Of a stretch of 64,000 nucleotides of DNA, positions 1-9,932 are shown piece after piece. Each line of letters begins with the position of its first letter. Position 1 is the first letter of the stretch. The notes beneath the pieces were generated by a model that saw nothing but the letters and a program-made list of their open reading frames with translations, was not told the DNA's origin and made no database searches. Source of the stretch: Chimonanthus salicifolius (taxonomy: Eukaryota; Streptophyta; Magnoliopsida; Laurales; Calycanthaceae); the NCBI GenBank assembly GCA_013350335.1, contig CM023536.1, positions 46,074,314 through 46,138,313 of the forward strand. Direction: 5' to 3'. A program made the position numbers and the translations under genes.

Positions 1-127
1 CTTGTAAACCATGGTGTCAGCTCTTCATTGATTGAGAAGATGAAATCTGAAATTCAAAGCCTTTTCAATCTTCCCCTACAAGAAAAGAAGAAGTATTGGC
101 AGCAGAGAGGAGAGATTGAGGGCTTCG

Positions 128-307
128 ACTTAAAATTTAGACATCAATGGGATTTCTCCTTTTTCATTCATCTGTTTCTCAATGAGAACATTACAATTTA
201 TAGATACAAACCTATCTATAAAAGAGGAAACAAATTATACAGGATCTGGAAGTAAATCAATTTTACAGCTGTACAAATCAATTAGTTATTCTGTAAAATC
301 TTCAACA
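128..307 (-). repeat. Copia-1 3' LTR (left in the window)
   Basis: 180 bp. On the minus strand it runs from TGTTGAAGAT to TTTTAAGT. It matches 5822-6001 except for two T/C differences. The left boundary is fixed by the CTTCG target duplication at 123-127 and the right by the polypurine tract. Confidence 0.95.
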
Positions 308-314
308 CTCCCCC

Positions 315-3300
315 TCAAGTTGGTGCATAGATATAACACATGCCCAACTTGTCTAAAAAATTTGAGAGCACTCGTTTGGAGACTGCTTTGGTGAGAATGT
401 CAGCCAACTGATCCTCTGATCGAATCTTAGGTAACTCCAATATGTTCCTATCTAGCTTCTCCTTGATGAAGAATCTGTCCACCTCTACATGCTTTGTACG
501 ATCATGTTGAACTGGATTGTGGGCAATATCACATGGAGCTTTATTGTCACAATACAGTTGAATTGGTTGCCTAGATGAGTAACCCAAATCTTGCAAGAGA
601 AGTCTTAACCACAATGTTTCACACAGGCCAAGGGCCATACCTCTGAATTCAGCTTCTGCACTTGAGCGAGCAACAACATTTTGTTTCTTACTTCTCCACG
701 TAACAAGATTATCACCTACAAAGGTAAAGTAACCAGAAGTCGACCGCCTATCATCTATTGCTCCAGCCCAGTCAGCATCAGTATATGCATCTATGCGTTG
801 ATACTCTGTATTTTTAGTGAACATAATTCCCTTTCCAGGTGCAGACTTCAAATACCTTAAAATGTGCATGACTGTATTCATATGTTGTTCTCTAGGATTA
901 TGCATAAATTGGCTAACCATACTTAGTGCATAAGCAAGATCCGGTCTTGTGTGTGCTAAGTACATCAGTCTCCCTACAAGTCTCTGGTATCTTTCTTTAT
1001 CAATTGGAACTCCCTTTAGTTCAACACATAACTTCAAGCCTTCTTCCACCGGTGTATCGGCAGGCTGACATGCTGACATGCTAGTTTCCTGTAATAGGTC
1101 TAAGGCATACTTTCTTTGAGACAGAAAGATTCCTTCATTGGATCTAGATACCTCGATCCCAAGAAAATATTTCAAGGAACCAAGGTCCTTCATTTCGAAT
1201 TCTCTGGACAAGTAGTCTTGTAGTGCCTTCCTTTCTATTGGATCATTTCCTGTAACTATCATGTCATCTACATATATAATGAGTGCAGTGATCTTACCAT
1301 GTTGTTTCTTCAGAAATAAAGTGTGGTCTGAATTGCTCTGATGGTAGTCAAACGCTATCATGGACTTTGTGAACCTTCCAAACCATGCTCTCGGAGATTG
1401 TTTCAATCCGTACAATGATTTCTTCAATTTACACACCTTCTGACTGTGTCTTTCCGGTATCATGTACGCTGGTGGGAGATCCATATAAACTTCTTCAGAT
1501 AATTCTCCATGCAGAAAGGCATTCTTCACATCAAATTGTTGTAATGGCCAGTCCAAGTTTGCAGATAAAGACAACAATACTCGAACAGTGTTGATTTTAG
1601 CTACAGGTGCAAATGTCTCTGTGTAGTCGATCCCATATGTTTGGGTGTACCCTTTTGCCACCAGTCTTGCTTTAAATCGTTCAACCATGCCATCTGCCTT
1701 GTACTTCACAGTGTAAATCCATCGACATCCCACTGGTTTCTTTCCTGGTGGGCAATCAGTGAGATCCCAGGTTTTATTTTTCTATAAGACATTCATTTCC
1801 TCGTTCATAGCAGCTTTCCACCTTGGGTCAGCTAAGGCTTCCTGCACACTGTTAGGAATAGATACAGTAGATAATTGATTTACAAATGATTGATTTGATT
1901 CAGACAAACGGTGGTTAGACACATAATGACTCATGGGATATTTAACTTTACTAGAAAGTTCAGGTTCATATGTGGGTTTAGGAATACCTCTAGTATGACG
2001 TTGTGGTAGCTGTTTCTTTGGTGGCTCAGACACAATATCAAGAACATCCTTAGTACATGACGATTGGTGGAGTACATCAATGAGAGGCTTAAACTCGACT
2101 GGTGGGAATTGACTTATACCTTCTGTTAGTGTCACTCCTTCAGTTTCTGGGCGTTCATCACCACTTTGATCCAATGTTCTACCACTCAAATCCAATTCAC
2201 CCACATCCTGGTTAGCAGAATCAAGGGATTCACTTTTAACGGAAGTCTGATACTCATAGTCATAAGTTAGAGTCTGAATTTCTCTCTGGTACTCCCCCTG
2301 AAGTGCAGGCTCAGACAAAAAATACATTAAATGTTCATGGAAAACCACATCCATTGTGATAAACATACGTTGAGTTGGAGGATGATAACATCGATATCCT
2401 TTTTGGGATGTAGCATATCCAAGAAAATCACATCGCAACGCTCGAGGAGTTAACTTGGTGCGCTGATGATTATAAAGATGTACAAAGGTGACACAACTAA
2501 AGACATGAGGAGGTAAATTTGAGATGACTGGGGCAACAACAGCATCAATGAGCGCCTGGAAGGGTGTCCGGAAAGCAATAGAGCTAGAGGGTACCCGATT
2601 GATTAAGTATGCTGCAAAAGTAAGTGCTTCACCCCAGTAGGATAATGGCATATGGGCTTCGATCAATGAGGCACGAACAGCTTCCAACAAATGTCGATTT
2701 TTTCGCTCGGCGACTCCATTTTGCTGGGGTATATTGGAACAAGTAGTTTGATGAATAGTTCCGTGTGCTTCCAAATACTGCTGAAGTTCAGAACTCTGAT
2801 ATTCTCCACCATTGTCACTGCGAAGAACCTTAACTTGGGCATTGTACTGAGTTCCAACCATTTTATGAAATTTTTGAAATAAGAGGTTCACCTCACTTTT
2901 AGACTTCATTAAGCACAACCAAGTCATCCTTGTACAATCATCAATAAAAATAACAAACCAACGTGATCCTCCCAAAGTTGAGACTTTGGACGGACCCCAG
3001 ACATCAGAATGTATAACCATAAAAGGAAGTGGACTTTTATTCAAAATTAATGGAAATGAAGTTCGATGACTTTTCGCCAGTTCACAAACATCACAATGGA
3101 AACTAGAACCGTCCAATTTTGAAAATAAACTAGGAAATAATTTTTTGAGATAGCCGAATGAAGCATACCCCATACGTCGATGCCATAGCCAGACTTCAGA
3201 TTTCTTCTTGTCCCTTTCAGAGCCATTTACTGTCAAGACTTGTCGTAACTTGTCGGAACTTCCTGACACCAAGTCTAAGTAATATAGCTTCCCTCGTCTA

Positions 3301-4631
3301 ATACCACAACCAATCATCTGCTTTGTTCGGATATCCTTAAAAACACAAAAATCAGGCCAAAAAATCACAACACAAGATAAGACTGTGGTTATTTGGGAAA
3401 CTGACAAAAGGTTATATTCTAAAGATGGAACAACTAAAACAGAATCTAAATTCAAAGTATCAGTGAGGGTCAAAGATCCTTCCCCAATAACTGGGGTCGT
3501 GGTACCATTGGCAGTGGAAACAAATTTTTGTGAGGATGGTTTCAGAGGGTTGACCTGTCTAGAATCAAATGTCATATGATCGGTAGCACCAGAATCAATT
3601 ATCCATGTACTATTAGAAACAGGTGTAGAAATATTAAAAAACTTACCACCAGTATCTGTCGCGGTGACTAATGCTGAGGTCCTTTCTGTAACATCATCAT
3701 CTGTCTTTGTCTCAACCATAGTGGCGGTTACGGTCTTCCTTTTTCGGGAAGCACGACTATGATCCCACCATTCTGGATATCCCACAAGTTCAAAGCAACG
3801 ATCTTTGGTATGCCCAGTCTGACTGCAATGGGTGCATTTATAAGCAGCCTTATCGACATCATTGGAGTTCTTTGGACGGTTGCCCCTTGAACGGTCTTGC
3901 CAGTTTTGGGTTAGTCGGTTTCGAGTCACCATAGCAGAAACTTCAGAACGTTCAGACTCCCCTTTCAGAGTTGTACGACGGACCACCTCTCGTCGAATGA
4001 ACGCATAACAGTCTTCTAAATCTGGAATTGGTTCTTTGCGTAGAATCTCGCCACGAACTTGTTCAAACGTTGCATCCAATCCGGCAAGAAATATGTGCAC
4101 CCTTTGTCGTTCAATAGACTTTTGGTAAGCGACAATATCATCAGGATCCTTCATGATAACATTATCGCGATGGTCCAATTCGCGAAAAATCCCAGTCAAC
4201 TTGCCATAATATTCTGAAAGAGACTTTCCACTTTGTGAGGCAGTGAAGGCCTGTTGGTTCAAGGCGAAAACTTGCAACTCATCACTTCCATCATAGAAGG
4301 CTTTTGACAGAGCACTCCAAATTTCATAAGCAGTGGGTAAGCGTAAGTAACACTTCATAATATCTGTAGTCATGGACATCAATAACCATCGTTTCACTTT
4401 CTGGTTCTCAGCATACCATTTTTCATATCCATCATTAGATTCTGCAGGTGGCCTCGTCTTACCATGAATATAGGAGAGTTTTTCCCTTTCGGCAATATGC
4501 ATCTCCATTAGCTGTGACCAAACGTCATAATTTGATTCAGTAAGAATGATCCCCGCATTAAAAATACTTTCAGATTGAACAATAACAGGAACTGATTTTG
4601 TTCCAGATGATTCCGGCTTAGAGGAAGACAT
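315..4631 (-). pseudogene. Copia-1 gag-pol polyprotein, one in-frame TAG
   Basis: Reads leftward. The likely start is the ATG at 4629-4631 (MSSSKPESS); an open frame continues upstream to 4871 but is only leader, full of lysine runs from poly-A tracts. Domains in order: gag; CCHC zinc knuckle (CTHCSQTGHTKDRC) near 3795-3837; protease active site (DSGATDH) near 3573-3605; a GAG-pre-integrase HHCC-type segment (WLWHRRMGY, CDVC); integrase core with HSDVWGP, DNGGEY and NGVAERKNR (about 3010 to 2695); reverse transcriptase with YVDDM near 1258-1277; RNase H with YTDADWAG near 765-790. A TAG codon at 1782-1784 separates integrase from RT. The reading frame is the same on both sides, with 16 codons between the stop and the methionine at 1733. 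The rest looks intact for a Copia polyprotein of about 1440 aa. Confidence 0.93.
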
Positions 4632-5821
4632 CACGGCTGTGTAAACTCCTTCTTTGATCCCAATTGTATCTGCTGTTAAAAAAAACTTTTTTTTTTTAGC
4701 CGGGTTTTTTTTTTTTTTTTTGTCGTCGCTGCCGTCGCTGCGTACGGGTTTTTTTTTTTTTTTCCCGCTGCCGCCGCCCCACGAGATCTGGTTTGCCGCT
4801 GCGGCGTCACGCACCTTTCCTTTTTTTATCTTTCTTCTTCGGCGCTGCTGCCGCCTCTTTCCTAGACGCACCGCGATTTCCGCAGTGATCTGCCGCTGCT
4901 CAGATCAGGCCCAAGGTTTTAGCCTCCGGTCGAATGGGTTTCAGATCGCAGCGATGAAACGCAGATCTGCCCCTCTGGTTACGCCTTTTCGTTGCTGCCG
5001 CCGCGTACCGCCCCCGCGTGCTCACAGATCTGGTTCTCAGATCTTGCTGCCGCCGGCGCGTGCTTGCTTCTCAGATCTGGTTCTCAGATCTGCCCCACTG
5101 GTTATGCCTCTTGCCGCACTTGGGTGGGCTGGTTTTTTTGTTTTCCGTCGCTGACGCCGCCGCGTCACGCACCTCTCACAAGATCTGTTTACGGACCGTC
5201 GCCTGCTGCTTGTGCGTGCTGGTCTCTCAGATCTGGTTTTCAGATCTGCCGCCGCTGGTTACACAGATAAACGTACTGCCTTCAGTGCTGATTTCCGCCG
5301 TGATTTCCGCGGCGATTTCTGTCGCTGGTTTTGATTTTTCAGCCGCGATTTCCGCCGCCGTTTAAACGACGCAGGCGAAAAAACGAGGGCCACGATCTGC
5401 ACACCTCCGTGCAGATTTGAAACACTGTTGCCGTCGGGTGTCTCTGCTGCTTCTGCAGCTTGCGCTCCGGCGTTCTTCTTCCCCGATTCTGAGTTCAAAT
5501 CTCAGATCTGGCCGCCGTGTGTTGCCGCTCGCCGGCGCTGGTTCTGCAGCCCGTTCTCCGCGTTACTGATCTCTGAACCGTGAGGCTGCTGTAGATCTAG
5601 ACTTTCCTCCTTCTTCTCCGTCGGATCCGATGAGGGTGTCAATTGAGAATTAAAAAAGAATCCCCTTTGAAACCACCGAGAGGAAAAAAAAAAAAAACTG
5701 AAATCTGAGACTTTCTCAGCCGTGTCTTTTTTTTTTTTTTTTTTCAATATCAGATCTTTCTGGTTTCACTTCGAAACCCTGTCTCAAGATCTATGGAATT
5801 TCGAACCTGGCTGTGATGCCA
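4632..5821 (-). other. Copia-1 leader (5' UTR) with AGATCT-rich repeats
   Basis: Untranslated leader between the 5' LTR and the gag ATG. It is GC-rich compared with its surroundings and built from degenerate units. AGATCT occurs 13 times between 4784 and 5792, often as CAGATCTG and often in pairs 13 nt apart. Long homopolymer tracts (poly-A on the sense strand) lie at about 4678-4765 and 5684-5745. The open frames here, on either strand, are low-complexity and are not called as genes. Confidence 0.8.
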
Positions 5822-6001
5822 ACTTAAAATTTAGACATCAATGGGATTTCCCCTTTTTCATTCATCTGTTTCTCAATGAGAACATTACAATTTATAGACA
5901 CAAACCTATCTATAAAAGAGGAAACAAATTATACAGGATCTGGAAGTAAATCAATTTTACAGCTGTACAAATCAATTAGTTATTCTGTAAAATCTTCAAC
6001 A
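5822..6001 (-). repeat. Copia-1 5' LTR (right in the window)
   Basis: 180 bp, matching 128-307 at 178 of 180 positions. It should hold the element promoter. On the plus strand, TATCTATAAAAGAG lies within it, but the element reads the other way. It is followed on the right by the second CTTCG target duplication (6002-6006), after which exon 2 of gene A resumes in frame. Confidence 0.95.
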
Positions 6002-6654
6002 CTTCGGTCAGGCCTTCGTCGTCTCGGAAGATCAGAAACTTGACTGGGCAGACATGTTCTATTTGATCACCCTCCCGCCCCAACAAAGGAATCAATCTCT
6101 TTTTGAAAAGCTTCCTCCTTCTCTCAGGTTTGCTTGCTTCTATGCTTCGTAGGGAAACTTTGTTGAAAGACGGTTGTAAAATAATGTGACGTCTTCTTTA
6201 ATCGAAAGACACTATGTAATCTTATTCATAGAGAAAGGAGATTATAAATATGGAAGGTAGATCAAAATAAAATTGGCAAAACACTAAAATGGAAAATACA
6301 ATAATAGTAATGGCTATGTAATGAAAATCTAATTATATCAAATATAATTTAATAATATCTTAACATGCCTCCATAAGCTGTAACGTGTATGAAATAACAA
6401 AAAACTTGGAAATGGCAGAGGAACTGCAAAAAATAACACAGTCACTGACTATAGGAGATGAGCAGGCAACACATTGATTAACTGCGAACTGACAGCACAT
6501 TGATTGGTTGAATTGGTAGCTGTAATGCTATGGGCACTTACCTTTGTAACTATAAAAGTCATTGATTCAAATCATATGAATTTGAAGTGTCTTCTGAAAT
6601 ATTTATTAAATTTAATTATAAGTGTCAACTCAAAATAGATAGGATAAATAGATT

Positions 6655-6790
6655 TTTTTTTAATTTACGTGTGGGAAACCGCGAGAAACCAGTGTAAAAC
6701 CTCTATGGGTGATACCCACTGTCCTTAGTTTACACCAAGTTAGGCCATGGGGGCTCGAACTTAGCACCTCATTGACGAGATAATGATTAA
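6655..6790 (-). repeat. tRNA-derived SINE in intron 2 of gene A
   Basis: Minus-strand SINE with its poly-A at the left (poly-T on plus, followed by TTTACGTGTGGGAAACC). A B-box-like GTTCGAGCCCCCATGG sits on the minus strand near 6745-6762. The same copy occupies the same place in intron 2 of gene D (about 42002-42150), so it entered before the A/D duplication. Confidence 0.7.
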
Positions 6791-7153
6791 CTTTTTGATG
6801 TTTTTTTATTCCATTATAGAGAGATAGTTGCAGCATACGCATTGGAGGTGCAGAAAGTCGCTATGAGTTTATTGGAGCATATAGCTAGAGCTTTAGGAAT
6901 GGATGTTGAAGAGATGAGAGAGATATTTTCCGATGGATATCAACAAATGAGGTGTAATTACTATCCCCCATGTCCTCAGCCTGACCAAGTGATTGGCCTC
7001 ACACCGCATTCGGATCCACAGGGACTTACCATCTTACTTCAAATAAATGATGCTGAAGGTCTTGAAATCAAGAAAGATGGGATGTGGATTCCTGTCATGC
7101 CACTACCAAATGCATTTGTGGTGAATATAGCAGACATGTTGGAGGTGAGTTTA

Positions 7154-7348
7154 TTTCTTTCTTCCATCTCATTCCTTCTTTTTTTTTTTTTACGTGTGGA
7201 AAACTGCGGGATACTCAACATAAAACCCCCACGGGTGAGCCCCTACCCCTAGGGCACACCATGGTTAGGCTATAGGGACTTGAATCCGCAACCTTCCACT
7301 TCCTAGATCGGGAACAACTTAAAATTATTTTCTTTCTTCCATCTCATT
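7154..7348 (-). repeat. SINE with 20-bp target duplication in intron 3 of gene A
   Basis: The SINE body (about 7174-7328, poly-T at its left, minus orientation) is flanked by perfect 20-bp direct repeats at 7154-7173 and 7329-7348 (containing CTTTCTTCCATCTC). It belongs to the same family as the intron 2 SINE (ACGTGTGGAAAAC, then a reversed B box). It is absent from the shorter intron 3 of gene D, so either it entered A after duplication or D lost the segment. Confidence 0.85.
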
Positions 7349-7621
7349 TCTTTAATCAGAAATGTTTGCCCTGACATCTCAAATATTAAATTTATATTTC
7401 ATTGACATTTCTAGTCATCATATCTAACAGTAGAAAATATATCATTGCTAGAAATTTGAGAGATCTCTCAGCCATCTTGGATCACACAATTCATGGGTAG
7501 ATTTATCACTAGAAATTGCAATGAGATATCAATTCAATATTAAGACTGAGACATTTATATTAAGGACCTAACTAATACACTAAATGCTCTAAAGTTGACG
7601 AGATGTAGAAAAGAAAAGATG

Positions 7622-7822
7622 TGTTGATATGAGTTGTCAATTAGAAATCAAATGCCGTAATTGTAGAGATTACAGTTACCTTTGTATAGCCTAAGTTATT
7701 GTACGACTGATTAGAATTTCCTATAATAATTCCCTTGTATCAGCTATATTAGGTGACACCTTGTACATGCTTATTGATATGAAAATATACAGAAATTATT
7801 CATAGAATTCATATATTTGACA
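7622..7822 (+). repeat. Solo LTR remnant of the Copia-3 family in intron 3 of gene A
   Basis: About 200 bp from TGTTGATATGAG to TTTGACA. It matches the LTR at 27151-27335 in blocks such as GTAATTGTAG, CAGTTACC and TGTATAGCCTAAGTTA. No convincing target duplication is visible, so it is an old solo LTR or fragment. It is absent from intron 3 of gene D. Confidence 0.7.
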
Positions 7823-8244
7823 AAAGGCACTTTATCCTTTCCTACACTAGGTTGGCCACACTTATTGTTTGACACCACTAAGTATGTTACATGTTATCGA
7901 TGAGTCTCAACACTATCTCTCATTGATAATTTATCATAGAACAAACATTACTATACCAATTGTTAAGACCCCGACCAATAATTGATGAAACACAGAAAAG
8001 CAGCCCCTTTTATCTTTTTTCATACTACGTTGGCCCAGACTCCAAAGTGGATGCCACCACACATGTAACAATTTATCAATAAATGTGAATTAATAATCTA
8101 CACATCTCTTTTATTTGATGGTAGTCATTGTGTCCACACTTATGCGCCATATGTGGTCTTTTAAGATGTGAGGACGGAAATCATACTTCTCATGACTTGG
8201 TTAAGTGAACACTCATTCTACCAATTCCCCTTTTCAATGGGGCA

Positions 8245-8460
8245 TTATTTTTATTTTTTTGATGATCAAAGTTTCTGGGTCTTTTAGATCATTCGATTAA
8301 TCTTCAGAGTATGTGCAAGTCTCCCTACTCACACATATCTGGTAATTATACGGAGAGTGGCTCTTTGGGGTTGACTGAAAATTGAACTCAGAACTCTCAC
8401 TTTCGGAATTTGAGTTCCTAGATAATCACTTTAACCCCATGAGGCATTAATTTCATACTC
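8245..8460 (-). repeat. Second SINE-like family, intron 3 of gene A
   Basis: Minus-strand repeat of about 200 bp, beginning (reverse strand) with AATGCCTCATGGGG and containing a B-box-like GAGTTCAATTTTCAG and the stretch GGGAGACTTGCACAT. The same repeat lies just before exon 4 of gene D (about 42525-42720). It therefore predates the duplication. Confidence 0.6.
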
Positions 8461-8738
8461 ATTTTATTTTGTTTTCTGATATTCTTCTACAGATGATAAC
8501 CAATGGAATCTATCATAGCATCCTTCATCGAGCAACTGTAAATTCAGTGCAAGAGAGGCTCTCAGTTGCTGCATTTTACGGCCCCAAATTATCAACTGAG
8601 ATTGGTCCCTCGAGAAATCTAATCAACCCATTGAACCCACCATTGTACAAAAGGGTGATTGTGGAAAAGTACATGAAAATTTTCTTGAATCGAGAACTCA
8701 AAGACAAGTCAATGTTAGATCTGATGAAGATCGAATGA

Positions 8739-9932
8739 AGAAACTGAGTCAACACAGATATATTTCCATGTAGACTCAACTCTAAAATAAAGACTGATAT
8801 TTCTTGAACTTCAATTCTGTCAATGTCATAAATGCATTGGTTATGTACTTCTTAGTTTTAGATGTAGTATGAATACCATTCAGCCCATTTATTTAAAATA
8901 TTGATCCGATCGGCCTCGACTTTCTATGCAACTTGTACTATTTGAAATATTCGAAAGATAAATAATCTACTGTGAACTATTTTCTAAAAATTAGTGTAAA
9001 CTTTCAGTCACAATTTTTTAATTGCATCGTTGAATAATTTTAAAAAGTAATATCTCACAGTTTTCTTATATGCACTATAATCAACATATCATTAATTTAT
9101 AATTTAATTTGATAAAGTCAATATGCATTTTTGACTTTAGAACAGTGAATGTTAATATAATCAAAATAAAATCCTAACAGATCAATTAGAATTTTCGAGT
9201 AAGCAAGTGCCAATTCCAAGTTTAAATAGAGAATTTAAAGGGATACTTAGCCGGAGGCTTGAACCTTGTAGTGTTTTTTTTTTATGTCAATGGGTTTTGA
9301 AATTTTAAAATTTATCTGATGTTTGTAGTTTGCAGGAGGCTATATGCATTCAAAGTTTTATCCAACCTCCTTGAATTCGCAGAGAGGTTGAGTCTTCTAG
9401 TTATTAGCCCTTAAAAAACAAAAAGGGCGCTTTGAAATTTGAATTGTTGTACGACTACACGAGCACTTGCATTTGTATTGGAACCCACAGAGTCAGAAGG
9501 GACATCCGTCTCTCATTCTATCTTAAATATTTCATTCTATTGGCTAATGAACAAAATTTAGATTCATCTTTATTATAAATTATTAAATAATTTGTTGACA
9601 GTGTCATCAATATTTTAGATGGCATTAATCATATGAAGCTGATTTTTATAAATTGATTTAGCTTAAAAATTAAGCTATAATTTTTATTTTAATTGAAATT
9701 GTTATACAAATATCACTATGTCTTAGCTATTTTGAAAATACTGAAAGATTTTATAATGTTTAAATATGCAAAAATTGAAAGATCAATTGAAGTGGGTGAA
9801 AATCCCGAGAAGCAATAGCTTTAACCAGCACTAATTTGAAGAAAAAAACCAATTATCAGCAAGAGTTCTCATATCTCATAGTAAAATATGAATTAAAAGG
9901 AATTTCTTTTTTATTATATTTGTCATTTTGAT
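8739..9932. other. 3' flank of gene A, duplicated behind gene D
   Basis: No gene is seen. The segment is collinear with 43008-44222 behind gene D, with small substitutions and indels, so the duplicated unit includes at least 1.2 kb downstream of the stop. An AATAAA at 8786-8791, also present at 43056-43061, is a plausible near-upstream poly(A) element. Confidence 0.8.
8786..8791 (+). promoter_or_regulatory. Probable poly(A) signal AATAAA of gene A
   Basis: AATAAA about 48 nt after the stop codon, conserved at the same place behind gene D. Confidence 0.5.

Larger units (their letters stand above)
128..6001 (-). mobile_element. Copia-1: full-length Ty1/Copia retrotransposon in exon 2 of gene A
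   Basis: A complete element of 5874 bp, transcribed leftward. It has two 180-bp LTRs (128-307 and 5822-6001) that differ at only 2 sites, and a perfect 5-bp target duplication CTTCG (123-127 and 6002-6006). The primer-binding site resembling initiator tRNA-Met (TGGCATCACAGCC, minus strand) lies next to the 5' LTR at about 5809-5821. A polypurine tract (TTGAGGGGGAG, minus strand) lies next to the 3' LTR at 308-318. The order gag, protease, integrase, RT, RNase H defines Copia. The low LTR divergence shows a recent insertion, younger than the A/D duplication because D is uninterrupted. One stop codon breaks the polyprotein, so its own retrotransposition competence is doubtful. Confidence 0.97.
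1..8738 (+). pseudogene. Dioxygenase gene A (SRG1-like 2OGD), exon 2 split by Copia-1
   Basis: Exons seen: exon 2 in two halves (1-127 and 6007-6127), exon 3 (6820-7144), exon 4 (8493-8738, TGA). Exon 1 lies left of the window, since base 1 is the first base of exon 2 by comparison with gene D. Without the Copia element and one target duplication, exon 2 is 248 nt, exactly as in genes C and D, and exons 3 and 4 (325 and 246 nt) match D. No other frame break is seen. Exon 3 carries the HSD part of the Fe(II) HxD...H triad; exon 4 carries the distal His (LHRAT) and the RLS 2-oxoglutarate-binding motif. Donors and acceptors are GT/AG. Intron 2 (692 bp) holds a SINE; intron 3 (1348 bp) holds two SINEs and an LTR remnant. 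The gene is a close copy of D, including 1.2 kb of 3' flank. The product is presumably lost unless the insertion is spliced out; that is inference. Confidence 0.9.

Noticed and set aside
4640..4871. Lysine-rich N-terminal extension of the Copia-1 polyprotein
   Set aside because: It comes from poly-A tracts and repeat DNA of the leader; the gag start at 4631 fits the family.
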